Shown: piece after piece, positions 1 to 11,800 of the stretch
Numbering within the stretch: the first letter of the stretch is position 1
Layout of the letters: every line of letters begins with the position of its first letter
Origin: Actinoplanes sp. NBRC 103695
Lineage (GTDB): Bacteria > Actinomycetota > Actinomycetes > Mycobacteriales > Micromonosporaceae
Assembly (NCBI RefSeq): GCF_030269485.1
Contig: NZ_BSTL01000001.1
Location: forward strand, 184,892-248,891
Reading direction: 5' to 3'
DNA: 64,000 nucleotides
Program-made: the position numbers and the translations under genes
The notes under the pieces: generated by a model
What the model was told of the DNA's origin: nothing
Seen by the model: the letters and a program-made list of their open reading frames with translations, nothing else
Databases searched by the model: none

Positions 1-712
1 ATCGAGTAGCCGCGGTAGGTGTTCGTCTGGTGCGGCGTGGCGAGGAGACGCGCCGCGGCGTAGGCGAAGTAGGCGGCCACGTGGTGATCGTGGTGGTCGC
101 CGTCGCCGCCGTTGACCCCGATCGGGCCGCTGTCGCCCCGGTGGTCCTGCAGCCGGACGATGTCGGCGCCGGCCTCGGCCAGCAGGCCGTGCAGAACGCC
201 GATGAGTTCCGCACGCGAATAGGACGCCGCGCCGTCCACGGTGGTGAGCCGCCCGAGGTGGCCCTCCCACAGCTTCTGCAGGCTCTGGGCGCCGTACCGG
301 TCGGAGCCGCGGCCGTCGAAGCCGTCGGGCAGGCGCAGGAAGGCCAGCTCGACACGCGTGCCGGCCAGCCGCGACAGCCGCACCTCCCGGCCCTGGACGC
401 TGGTCACCGTGTCGGACCAGTCGTTCGGACGGCCCGCCATGGTCGCGTAGGCCGTCTTCTCGCCGGTCTCCCGCGCGGACCAGTACCCGGCGTCGCGGCC
501 GGCGTCGCCCGCGGTCAGGTAGACGGTCCGCACGCACCGGTCGGCTCGGATGTCCCGCTGGATGTCGGGGTTCATGAACAGCAGGTCGTCGTCCTCGTGG
601 GCGACGATCTGCACGGAACACGGCGCCGCCGCGGCCGCCGGCGAACCCGGCCCGGACAAGGCCAGCCCTGCCACGATGACCGGCAGAACGGCGGCCGTGA
701 TCAGTCTGCGGA

Positions 713-716
<4 letters not shown>
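1..716 (-). CDS. Secreted PIG-L (LmbE-like) deacetylase, 3' end cut by window edge
   Basis: The gene reads from ATG at 716 down and runs off the left edge, so its C-terminus is missing. The N-terminus is a signal peptide (basic MIRR start, hydrophobic stretch, Ala-rich cleavage region near residue 30). It is followed by AHEDDDLLFMNPD (about residues 39-51), which matches the metal-binding AHxDD motif of PIG-L/LmbE N-acetylglucosaminyl deacetylases; H40, D42 and D43 are the likely zinc site residues. A later DGDHHDHH-type stretch fits the second histidine cluster of the family. It overlaps the upstream GH3 gene by four bases (ATGA), so translation is probably coupled. Inferred role: extracytoplasmic removal of acyl groups from amino sugars, alongside glucan hydrolysis. 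The substrate is unknown. Confidence 0.85.
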
Positions 717-2983
<2,267 letters not shown>

Positions 2984-3151
2984 AGACGTCCTCAGCTCGC
3001 GGATGAGCCCGGCGGTTACCGACGGGTAATGGGCGAGTGGACTGTATTGGCTCCGATGTGGTCACTCGGTGCGACGCGAAACACGATCGGAGAGAACGCG
3101 CACGTCACGGTGCACAAAAGAGAGACGGGGATAAATCTCACACCGAGTGTC

Positions 3152-4219
3152 CTAGATGGATCCCCGGGAGCTGACTTCGGCGGCGATGCGCTCGGCGACC
3201 CGGTGGATGGTGTCGATGCCGCCCAGCAGCGCCGCGGCGGCCGCGGTGGTCGCGTACCCGAATCTGAAGGTCGTCAGGTCGGGGGTCACCTGGTCGATCA
3301 GGAGGCGGGCCGCGATGGCCTCGGTGAGCGTGCCCGGGCGCAGGCCGTCGGCGGGCAGCTCGGTGGTCTCCAGGTGGTCCTCGGCGCCGAGGCCGCGGAG
3401 CAGGGCCAGCGCGGCGGTGCGCGGGCGGATCCGGCGGAACGCCCGGGTGAGGCGGGCCGGGCGGACCGGGCCGGTGGGCGGGCGGACGGCGGGGAAGAAG
3501 CCGTCGTCGTGCGGGTCGCCGTCGGGTGCGAGCCGGAAGAACAGCGTGGGATGGCGGGTCTCGCCGATCGTGTCGCTCACCGGGAACCCGTCGGCGGCCA
3601 GGGCTGCCGCGACCCGGCCGGGAGTCGGGCCGTCGGTCCAGGAGATCCACCGGCCGGGGTGTTCGTCGATGATCACACCGAGGTCCTCGAACGCCGCGTC
3701 GAGCTGGCGGAGGCTGCGCAGCTCCAGTCCCGGCCGGATCGGCGACGCGGGGAAGGGCGCCGGCTCCGCCGTGTGCGGCCACGACGGGCCCGAGCGCACC
3801 CGGTCGGCCGCGTCGAGGAGCGCCGCGGTGCCGCCGAACGTCTCCCGGATGAAGCGGTGCAGCGCCCGGTCGCCGGTCAGGTCGCCCGCGGCGCCGGCGG
3901 CCATCTGTTCGAGGACCAGGGTGACGGCGGCCGCCTCGGTCGGGTCGGGGCGCATGGTGGCGGCGCCCGTGGTCGCCCACAGACCGGTGACGGCCTGCTC
4001 GGTGTCGTCGCCGCCGCGAATCAGGCCGATGATCTGCTCACGCTGGGTGAGGCGCCGGACGGCCGTGCACACGAAGTGTTCGCCGTCGTGGACCGTGAAA
4101 CTGCGGCGATGCGCTACCGGGTGACTCACGGTGAGGCCGAGCCGGTCGGCGATCAGGTCGGCCGCGCGGGAGGTGCCGGGCCCGCCGTGCCACGCCACGA
4201 TCGACTCGGTGACCTCCAC
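3152..4219 (-). CDS. Hypothetical protein, 355 residues
   Basis: I do not recognise this family. The reading frame is open further upstream, but codon use becomes atypical there. GTG at 4219 has AAGGG six bases before it and gives an N-terminus reading VEVTESIVAWHGG. The protein is soluble with no signal peptide or membrane helix. It has an Ala-rich C-terminal region, a WISWTDG segment in the middle and an FGGTAALLDAADRV helix. It is divergent from the serpin gene across about 240 bases (4220-4462), in which I see no clear motif beyond GC-rich sequence. Its 3' end is about 170 bases from the GH3 start. Function unknown; the coding call rests on third-position GC bias and length. Confidence 0.7.
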   Translation of the reverse strand: MEVTESIVAWHGGPGTSRAADLIADRLGLTVSHPVAHRRSFTVHDGEHFVCTAVRRLTQREQIIGLIRGGDDTEQAVTGLWATTGAATMRPDPTEAAAVTLVLEQMAAGAAGDLTGDRALHRFIRETFGGTAALLDAADRVRSGPSWPHTAEPAPFPASPIRPGLELRSLRQLDAAFEDLGVIIDEHPGRWISWTDGPTPGRVAAALAADGFPVSDTIGETRHPTLFFRLAPDGDPHDDGFFPAVRPPTGPVRPARLTRAFRRIRPRTAALALLRGLGAEDHLETTELPADGLRPGTLTEAIAARLLIDQVTPDLTTFRFGYATTAAAAALLGGIDTIHRVAERIAAEVSSRGSI

Positions 4220-4462
4220 CTCAAGCCCTTGATGGGTACGCCGGAGGAGCGCCGCGACCCGCTGCCGGCCTTCCCGAGCCCCCGTCCGATCCACTGCGAC
4301 ATCGTGCCGTTTCGATGGCCCGCGCCCGAGCCTCCGATGTCCGTTGTGTATGCCCCACCACCGCGCCGCAGGGAATGGTCCCGACTGGCACCCGCCGCCG
4401 ATCCTGACCTTGCCGCCATTTCGCCTCGGAACCGGGAAGCTCCGGGTGACGTCGAAGGCACC

Positions 4463-5683
4463 ATGCGTACGTCGAAGGTTGTCGCGGGGTTGGTGGCCGT
4501 TGTGCTGGTGCTCGCCGGATGCGGTGGCCCGCCGGGGGATGCGGGCCGGATCGACGCCAAGCTGGTCGCCGACCTGAAGCCCGGTGACGCGGCCGCGGTC
4601 GGGCAGGCGGTCGACGCGTTCGGGTTCGAGTTGTTCAAGCAGGTGGGCGACGGTAAGCAGAACACGGTCACCTCGCCGCTCTCGATGGCCGTGCTGCTCG
4701 CGATGCTGCTGGCCGGCGCCGAGGGTGACACCGCTGCGGAGCTCGGCAAGGCGCTGCATCTGAACGACTCGCGGGACGTGCGGGTCGGCGCGCTGCTGCG
4801 GCAGGTGGCCGACACCGAGGACGTGAAGCTGTCGGTGGCCGACTCGGTCTGGGCGGACGAGGGCTTTCCGGTCGAGAAGGACTATCGGGACTTCCTGCAC
4901 CGCACCTTCGGCGCCACCGCGGAGGAGGGCGACCTCGGCGCGCCGGAGACCGCGGCGAAGATCGACGACTGGGTCGACGAGAACACCAACGGCCTGATCG
5001 AGGATGTCGCCAAGGACCTCGGGCTGCCGTCCGGCAACGCGGTCCTGGTGCTGCTCAACGCGGTCTACTTCCTCGGCGAGTGGACGACGCCGTTCGACCC
5101 GGCCGGCACCCGGCCCTCCGAGTTCGCGGGAATCGGACAGGTGCCCACGATGATGATGCTCGGCGAGCGCTTCGAGCACGTGCAGCGCGACGGTTACCGG
5201 ATGCTGCGCCTGCCCTACGGCGAGGACGGCCGGTACGGCATGGAGATCATGCTGCCGGACCGGGACAGCTCGCTGCCCGCATTGGTCGGCAAGCTGGACG
5301 TCGCGGAGTGGCACGCCGCCACCGCCGGTCTGGCCGAGCACGACTTCAAGACCCTGACGCTGCCGCGCTTCGAGCTGCGCTGGGACGGGAACATGAACGA
5401 ACCGCTCCAGCGGCTCGGCATCAAGTCCGCCTTCCAGGGCGGTGACGACTTCCGGCCGATGTCGCCGGCGGGGCCCGGCCTGGACCGGGTCATCCACAAG
5501 ACGTACATCCGGGTGGACGAGAAGGGCACCGAGGCGGCCGCCGTCTCCGGCGGCGTGATGACCGCGTCGGGCCCGGCCGAGAGTGAGATCTTCCAGGTCG
5601 ACCGGCCGTTCGCCTTCACCGTCTCCGACCGCACGACCGGGACGATCCTCTTCCTCGGCGCGGTCACCGATCCGCGCGGCTGA
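4463..5683 (+). CDS. Serpin-family protease inhibitor lipoprotein
   Basis: A 406-residue serpin with an N-terminal lipobox (LAG-Cys20), so it is probably anchored outside the membrane. Serpin landmarks are present: the TSPLSMAVLLAMLLAGA helix-B region, LLNAVYFLGEW, the breach/shutter region, and the reactive loop hinge DEKGTEAAAV with Gly and small residues as in inhibitory serpins. By the usual spacing from the hinge, P1 falls near the TASGPA segment, suggesting an elastase- or subtilisin-like target (inference). The C-terminal RPFAFTVSD motif is intact. ATG 4463 was chosen because GAAGG lies just upstream and it begins a perfect lipoprotein signal; the frame is open far upstream but without coding character. 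Confidence 0.93.
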   Translation: MRTSKVVAGLVAVVLVLAGCGGPPGDAGRIDAKLVADLKPGDAAAVGQAVDAFGFELFKQVGDGKQNTVTSPLSMAVLLAMLLAGAEGDTAAELGKALHLNDSRDVRVGALLRQVADTEDVKLSVADSVWADEGFPVEKDYRDFLHRTFGATAEEGDLGAPETAAKIDDWVDENTNGLIEDVAKDLGLPSGNAVLVLLNAVYFLGEWTTPFDPAGTRPSEFAGIGQVPTMMMLGERFEHVQRDGYRMLRLPYGEDGRYGMEIMLPDRDSSLPALVGKLDVAEWHAATAGLAEHDFKTLTLPRFELRWDGNMNEPLQRLGIKSAFQGGDDFRPMSPAGPGLDRVIHKTYIRVDEKGTEAAAVSGGVMTASGPAESEIFQVDRPFAFTVSDRTTGTILFLGAVTDPRG

Positions 5684-5719
5684 ACAGGCGATCCTGCCTG
5701 ATCAGCGAGGTACCTTTGC

Positions 5720-6838
5720 TTGACTATGCAACCAAGCACGGTGGTCAGCGGGCAGGCGTGGCGGCGATGGGTCGTGGTGATCGTCATCGTCGGCGTGCTC
5801 TGCAGCGTACCCATCGTGCTCGGTCTGCGGCCCGCACCTGCCGCGACCACCGCCGACCCCGCCACGCTGCGCGCACGGATGGCAGCGTCCGCCGGTCTCG
5901 CCTTCCAGGGGTACGCGCAGAGCAGCGGCCTGCTGCCGTTGCCGTCCCTGCCCAACCTGACCGAGATCACCCGCCCGCTGTCCAGCCGCACCGAGATGCG
6001 GGTCTGGTACGCCGACCGGGACAGCTGGCGGGTCGACGTCATCGACGGCGCCACCGAGCGGGACACCTACCAGTACCGGGGCAGCCAGTTCATCTGGGAC
6101 TTCGGCGACACCCGGCTCACCCAGGTGATCGGCGAGCAGCCGGTGCGCCTGCCCCGCCCGGCCGACCTGGTGCCGCCCGACCTGGTGCGGCGGCTGCTCT
6201 CGCTGGCCGCCGGCGACCGGGCCGAGCCGATCACCGGCAAACGGGTGGCCGGCATCGACGCCGCCGGGCTACGCCTGCGGCCGGTCTCGCCGGACACCAC
6301 CATCGACCACGTCGACGTCTGGGCCGACCCGTCCTCCGGCCTGCCCGTACAGGCCGAGGTGACGGCGAAGGGCGGCGAACGTCCCGTCTTCACGTCGCGC
6401 TTCCTGTCCGTGGAGATGACCAGGCCGGACGCCAAGACGATCACCCCGCCGTCGCTCGACGACGTCCAGGTCACCGACGCGCCCGACCTGCTCAGTCAGA
6501 TCTCGGCGCGGCGGCGCGGCGGTCAGCTGCCGGCCACGCTGGGTGGCGAGCAGCGGAACACCGAGGTCGCCGGACTCACCTCGGCCGGCACGTACGGTGA
6601 CGGGCTCGCCCAGTTCGTCGTGCTCCGGCTGCCCGGACGGTTCGGGAACGAGGCGTACGACCGGATCGCCACGTACGGCGCCGACGTGCACCTCGACGGT
6701 GGCCACGGCGCCGTCCTCGCCACCGGCCTGCTGACCATCCTCGCCGTCCGCGCCGAGCGCATCTACCTGGTCGCCGGTTTCGTCCAGCCCGCCGTGCTGC
6801 GCCGCGTCGCCGCCGACCTCGGAAGGCTCGAGCGATGA
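5720..6838 (+). CDS. Membrane-anchored LolA-like/DUF2092-type protein, first gene of an ABC operon
   Basis: Up to 372 residues with one N-terminal membrane segment (WVVVIVIVGVLCSVPIVL) and a long extracytoplasmic domain. Repeated strands such as MRVWYADRDSWRVDV, YQYRGSQFIWDF and DVWADPSSGLPVQAEV resemble the lipoprotein-carrier (LolA/LppX-like) beta fold. Start is TTG 5720 (GAGG nine bases upstream) or ATG 5726. It overlaps the downstream ABC ATPase gene by ATGA (6835-6838), so the three-gene order is LolA-like, ATPase, permease. This arrangement is common in actinobacteria, where the first protein probably senses or handles a lipid or peptide at the outer face of the membrane. The substrate is not evident. 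Confidence 0.8.
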   Translation: MTMQPSTVVSGQAWRRWVVVIVIVGVLCSVPIVLGLRPAPAATTADPATLRARMAASAGLAFQGYAQSSGLLPLPSLPNLTEITRPLSSRTEMRVWYADRDSWRVDVIDGATERDTYQYRGSQFIWDFGDTRLTQVIGEQPVRLPRPADLVPPDLVRRLLSLAAGDRAEPITGKRVAGIDAAGLRLRPVSPDTTIDHVDVWADPSSGLPVQAEVTAKGGERPVFTSRFLSVEMTRPDAKTITPPSLDDVQVTDAPDLLSQISARRRGGQLPATLGGEQRNTEVAGLTSAGTYGDGLAQFVVLRLPGRFGNEAYDRIATYGADVHLDGGHGAVLATGLLTILAVRAERIYLVAGFVQPAVLRRVAADLGRLER

Positions 6839-7746
6839 TCACGACCAATGGCCTGGTCAAGACGTACGGGCAGGTCACCGCCGTGGACGGCGTCGACCTG
6901 GCCGTGCGCGAGGGCGACCGGTACGGGCTGCTCGGCCCGAACGGCTCCGGCAAGACCACGCTGGTCCGGATGCTGCTCGGCCTGGTCTTCGCCACCCGCG
7001 GCACGATCGAGGTGCTGGGCGTTCCGGTGCCGAAACGGGTGCACGACGCGCTGCCGCGGATCGGCGCGATGGTCGAGGGGCCGGGCATGTACCCGCACCT
7101 CAACGGCCGGGCCAACCTGACGCTGATGGACGCCGCCGGTCCGGGTGGTGGGCGCGCCGACCGGAAACGGCGGATCGGCGAGGCCCTCGAGCGGGTCGGG
7201 CTGGCCGGCATCGACAAGCGGCCCGTCAAGGCGTACTCGCTCGGCATGCGTCAGCGCCTCGGCCTGGCCGCCGCGCTCCTGCGGCGACCCCAGCTCCTGA
7301 TCCTGGACGAGCCGACCAACGGCCTCGACCCGCGCGGCATCCGCGAGATCCGCGAGCTGCTGGCCGGGCTCAACGCCGAGGGCACGACGGTCTTCCTCTC
7401 CAGCCACCTGCTCGGCGAGATCGACGCGCTGTGCACGCGGGTCGGGGTGATGGACCGCGGCCGCCTGGTGCTGCAGGACGAGCTTGCCGCGCTGCGCGCG
7501 GAGACAGGCAGAGTTCTGGTGGGTACGCCGGAGCCGGAGCGCGTGATCGCCCTGCTGGACGGCCGGGTCGAGCAGCGCGACGGCGAGCGCCTTACGGTGC
7601 GGCACCCCGACCCCGGCGACCTCAACGCCGAGCTGATCAAGGCCGGCATCCGGGTGACCGCCCTCGGCGCCGAACGGCGAACCCTCGAACAGGTGGTGCT
7701 CGAAGCCACCACCACCAGCTCAGATCGTGTGGAGGGGTCGTCATGA
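6835..7746 (+). CDS. ABC transporter ATP-binding protein
   Basis: 303 residues with Walker A GPNGSGKTT, signature YSLGMRQRLGLA (a drug/antibiotic-export type LSGGQ variant), Walker B LLILDEPTNGLDP and the switch histidine in SSHLL. The C-terminal 80 residues are an accessory region typical of exporters of the NodI/BcrA group. It overlaps the LolA-like gene (ATGA) and its stop overlaps the start of a 20-codon ORF that leads into the permease gene. Role: energises the membrane protein encoded at 7802-8632. Confidence 0.95.
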   Translation: MITTNGLVKTYGQVTAVDGVDLAVREGDRYGLLGPNGSGKTTLVRMLLGLVFATRGTIEVLGVPVPKRVHDALPRIGAMVEGPGMYPHLNGRANLTLMDAAGPGGGRADRKRRIGEALERVGLAGIDKRPVKAYSLGMRQRLGLAAALLRRPQLLILDEPTNGLDPRGIREIRELLAGLNAEGTTVFLSSHLLGEIDALCTRVGVMDRGRLVLQDELAALRAETGRVLVGTPEPERVIALLDGRVEQRDGERLTVRHPDPGDLNAELIKAGIRVTALGAERRTLEQVVLEATTTSSDRVEGSS

Positions 7747-7805
7747 CCGAGCGAAGCGAGCATCATGATCGCGGTCTTTTCGTGTTGTGGCCGGGCAAGC
7801 AATGA
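7743..7805 (+). CDS. 20-codon coupled mini-ORF between ABC ATPase and permease
   Basis: ATG 7743 overlaps the ATPase stop (ATGA at 7743-7746), and the ORF ends with TGA at 7803-7805, which overlaps the permease ATG at 7802. Both junctions are therefore four-base ATGA overlaps and the frame is continuous for exactly 21 codons. The peptide begins MTERSEHHDRG and ends LWPGKQ. Codon use is unlike the neighbours (CGA, AGC, CAT, CTT, TTG), so it may work as a translational relay rather than as a protein. The start contains GAGCGAAGCGAGC, which includes the compact hairpin sequence GCGAAGC. It may instead be a repetitive insertion inside the operon. Confidence 0.45.
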   Translation: MTERSEHHDRGLFVLWPGKQ

Positions 7806-8632
7806 TCAGGGTCGAGATGGCCAAGTTGTTCCGGCGGCCCCGCACGTACGTCATCGCGGGTCTGCTCTGTGCTCTGCCCTTCGTGGTGGCGGTGTTCCTC
7901 GCGACCACGCGGATCCCGCCCCCACCCGGCCAGGGCGGCGCGTTCCTGTCGGCGGTGCTGAGCAACGGCGCCCTCTATCCCGCGGCGGCGATGGCCCTGG
8001 TCATGCCGGTCTTCCTGCCGGTGTCGGTGGCGGTGCTGGCCGGCGACTCGGTGGCCGGCGAGGCGTCCCAGGGCACGCTGCGCTACCTGCTGATCCGCCC
8101 CGTCGGCCGGACCCGCCTGCTGGTCGCGAAGCTGGTCGCGCTGATCGTCTTCGTCCTGTTCGCGATCGGCGCGGTCCTGCTCACCAGCTTCTTGACCGGC
8201 ATCACGATGTTCGGCGGCGAGCCCGCGGCAGGCGTGGCCATCCCCGCCGACGTGACGTCCCTGTCCGGCGTCACGATCACGCCGTTCGGCCTGGTCCTGC
8301 GCCTGCTCGCCACGGTTGTGTACATCGTGATCTCGATGCTCTCGGTGGCGGCGATCGCCCTTTTCCTGTCCACGCTCACCGACTCCGGCCTGGGCGCCGC
8401 GATGGGCGCGCTGGCCGTCCTGGTGACCAGCCAGGTCCTGGTCACCCTGGACGCGGCCGCGGCGATCCGCCCCTACCTGCCGACCCGCTACTGGCTGGCC
8501 TGGATAGATTTCTTCCGCGACCCGATGCTGCTGCGCGACGTCGAGCGGGGCGCCGGCATCCAGCTGGTCTTCCTGGTGGTCCTGCTGGGCGCCGCCTGGG
8601 CCAACTTCATGACCCGCGACATCACCAACTGA
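7802..8632 (+). CDS. ABC transporter permease (ABC-2 type)
   Basis: About 276 residues from ATG 7802 (an alternative GTG at 7787 adds five residues). Six hydrophobic segments can be seen, beginning with TYVIAGLLCALPFVVAVFL and including the motif GEASQGTLRYLLIRPVGRTRLLVAK, which is typical of ABC-2 permeases of the NatB/YhaP kind. It partners with the ATPase encoded immediately upstream. The mini-ORF 7743-7805 delivers ribosomes to this start by an ATGA overlap. After the stop, about 190 bases (8633-8823) carry no recognisable gene. Confidence 0.9.
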   Translation: MIRVEMAKLFRRPRTYVIAGLLCALPFVVAVFLATTRIPPPPGQGGAFLSAVLSNGALYPAAAMALVMPVFLPVSVAVLAGDSVAGEASQGTLRYLLIRPVGRTRLLVAKLVALIVFVLFAIGAVLLTSFLTGITMFGGEPAAGVAIPADVTSLSGVTITPFGLVLRLLATVVYIVISMLSVAAIALFLSTLTDSGLGAAMGALAVLVTSQVLVTLDAAAAIRPYLPTRYWLAWIDFFRDPMLLRDVERGAGIQLVFLVVLLGAAWANFMTRDITN

Positions 8633-8823
8633 TCAGAGGACAGCCGAGACGTCGTACCCCGGCGATACGGTCCCTGACACACGGATCTCCAGTGTTCATT
8701 CGAAGCGGGCGACCGGTGGTTTCCTGCCCCGCCCCGATCCTTGCCGGTGACGAGGGTCGAGTCTGTTCTGTCGTAACCCATCGATACTGTGCCGCCCATC
8801 GTCCATCGAGATAGGGGGACAGG

Positions 8824-11800
8824 GTGCGCAGTTTCGAGCACCGGAGCGCGGAATCCGCGAAGTTCTGGCAGGTGTCGCAGGAGGGTGACGCCGTCACAGT
8901 CCGATTCGGGCGCATCGGCACGGCCGGACAGACACGGGTGAAAGAACTCGCCACCGACGAGGCGGCGAGCCTGCACGTGGCCGGTCTGATCACGGAAAAG
9001 GTCAAGAAGGGCTACCTGGAGGTGACCTCCGCCGCCGAGCCGGCCACACCGTCCACTGCGGCCGATCCTGCACGCGCGGCCGGGGCGGTGCACGACGCGC
9101 CGATCCACGACGCGCCGATCCACGACGAGCTGGTGCAGGACGGGCCGGTGCAGGACGGGCCGGTCGAGCTTCCGGACGAGGATACGTTCGTCCTTCCCGA
9201 CGCGTGGGTGCGCAGGATCCGGCCGCGGCGCGGCGGACGGCCGGGTGCCCGGCCGCCCTCGCTTGCCGGCGCGGTGGCCAAGGCCGACGACATCCTGACG
9301 GAGACACGCGGTCACCGTGAACAGGTGCTGGCGGAGAGGCACAGCGAACCGGAACTGGTGGCCGCCGCCCGTGCGTTCCTCGACGGGAGCCGGATCACCC
9401 CACTCGGCGCGGCGGCGACCGCGTGGGCCTCCTGGGACGTCTTCGCCTATCAGCACATCAAGGCGGCGGTCGCCGACGGATGGATCGCAGCGCACGGGCT
9501 GGCCTTCGCGGCGCAGGCGGTCCTGGAGTTGAGCGGTCTGCAGAACGGAAGTGGCGGCCACCTCGGCCGCAATGAGCGCATCTCATACTGGCTGGGCGCC
9601 CCGTGGCGGCTGGCGGCGGAGCGCGTACGGGCCCGCCTCGCCGTCGCCGACGATGCGGCATACGCGCAAGCTCGGCAGGCGATCGAGGCCTACAGGTCCA
9701 CGAAACAGCACATGCTTGCGGCGTTCTTGCTCCCCACCGAACCCGGGTGGCTCGGCGAAGACTGTCCGGCAGAGCTGCGCGACGACTCGCTGGCCGCGTT
9801 CGTGGTGTCCACCCCACAGGAGTGGGAGCGAATCAGCCACCGCGTCCGCGCATTCGACCTGGCGCCGTCGCTCGGCCTGCTGGCCACGGTCCTCGATGTG
9901 ATCGGGCCGGCGGTGGGGGCGCGTCTGCTCGAACTGGTAGGTAAAGACGGCTATTCCGAGGAGCGGCGTGCGGTGTTCAACGGCCTGACGCTGATTCCCA
10001 CCGACGAGGCGTTCGAGGTGCTGGCGCGCCATGTCGACGACGACCTGACGGAACCCGCGCTGATGGAGGCCGCGGAGCGGTTCCCGGTGCGTGCCCTGCG
10101 TCTGCTCGGGCTCGCGGCCGACGCCCCGGGCAGCCACCGGCGCATCACCGAGCTGCTGCACCGGCGCGTCACCGCGAACCCGGAGATCGCACGCGCGGCG
10201 CTGCCCGTGCTGCCGGAAGCTTCCCGCCGACAGATCGAGCCGATCCTCGCGTCGCTGTCCACGCTGCCGTCCGCACCGGCCGAGATGCTGCATCCGCTGC
10301 TGGCGACGCCGCCGTGGACCAGGGTGCGCAAGGTGGTCAAGCCGATCGTGGTCGACGGCCTCACCCCGCCGGACGTGACCCGGGTGTGCTGGCTTCCCGG
10401 CGAGCGTGCGGCGGAGCTGACCCAGTTCGAGAAGGAAGCGCCGCTGAGCGGCCCGGAGCACTGGGAGCGTGCGGCGGCGAACCTGCGCGAAGGACGCACG
10501 CAGCATCCGGCCGACGAGGAGAGGTTCTTCACCGATGCGCCGCGGTCGATGACGGACGAGTTTCTGGCGGGCTGGCGGCCCACGGATTTCTGGTCCCCGA
10601 GGTGGACCATGCCCCGCCTGCTCGCCCGCTTCGATGTGGACGCCGTACCGGTGCTGGTGCATTGCGCCCGCCCCACAGACCTGTCGGACCTCTACGGCTC
10701 CCTGCTGCTTCCCGTCGAAGGCCTCGACGTCGCGACCCTGATGGCGGAATGGCTGGGCGGCGGGAAATCGGTGCGGCGGATCGCAGTGTCCTGGCTGCGC
10801 CGGCACCCGGAGTCGGCGGCCCGCGAGCTGGTGCCCGCCGCGGTCGGTCCGGCCGGTACGGCACGCCGCGCGGCGGAGCAGGCGTTGCGGGCGGTGGCGG
10901 CGGCGGGTCACGAGGACATCGTCCGCGCTGCCGCGGTCTCCTACGGTCCCGCCGCCGCCACCGCCGTGGAGGCACTACTGTCGATCGACCCGGTCGAGAT
11001 CCTGCCGAAGCGGATGCCGGACCTGCCGGCGTGGGCCGGTGACGCCTCGGCGCCGGCCCCGATCTTGTTGCGTGGTCGCTCCCATGCGTTGCCTGCGGCG
11101 GCCGTGCGGCACCTGTGCACCATGCTGGCGTTGTCCCGCATCGGCACGCCGTACCCGGGCGTCGCGATCGTACGGGAGACCCTTGACCGGGCCTCGCTGG
11201 CTGAGTTCGGCTGGTCGCTGTTCCAGAGCTGGGAGTCGGCCGGACGCCCGTCGAAGCAGAGCTGGGCCTTGGAGGCGCTGGCGCTGACCGGTGACGACGA
11301 CACGGTCCGCCGGCTCGCGCCGATCATCCGCGCCTGGCCCGGCGAAGGCGGTCACGCTCGGGCCGTGACCGGGCTCGACGTGCTCCGGGAGATCGGATCC
11401 GAGGTGGCGCTCATGCACCTGCACAGCATCGCGCAGAAGGTGAAGTTCGCCGGGCTGAAGTACGAGGCGCAGGAGCGGATCGACGTCGTCGCCGGCGAAT
11501 TGGGCTTCACCGCCGAGCAACTGGCTGACCGGCTGGTTCCCGATTTCGGGTTGGACGCCCGGGGCCGGCTCACCCTCGACTACGGGCCGCGCCGCTTCGT
11601 GGTGGGCTTCGACGAGCAGCTCAGACCCTACGTGGTGGACGACGACGGCGTGCGGCGCAAGGACCTGCCCAAGCCGGGGGCCCGAGACGACGAGGCGCTC
11701 GCCACGGCGGCCTACAGGACGTTCGCCGGGCTGAAGAAGGACGTCCGCACGGTGGCTGCGGACCTGATCCACCGGCTGGAGACGGCGATGGTGGTCCAGC

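Noticed and set aside
2984..3151. Operator TTACC-GACG-GGTAA near the GH3 start
   Set aside because: Arms are only five bases and could arise by chance.
3029..4462. Upstream extension of the serpin as one 884-residue protein
   Set aside because: The upstream part lacks coding bias and is opposite another gene; the lipoprotein signal begins at 4463.
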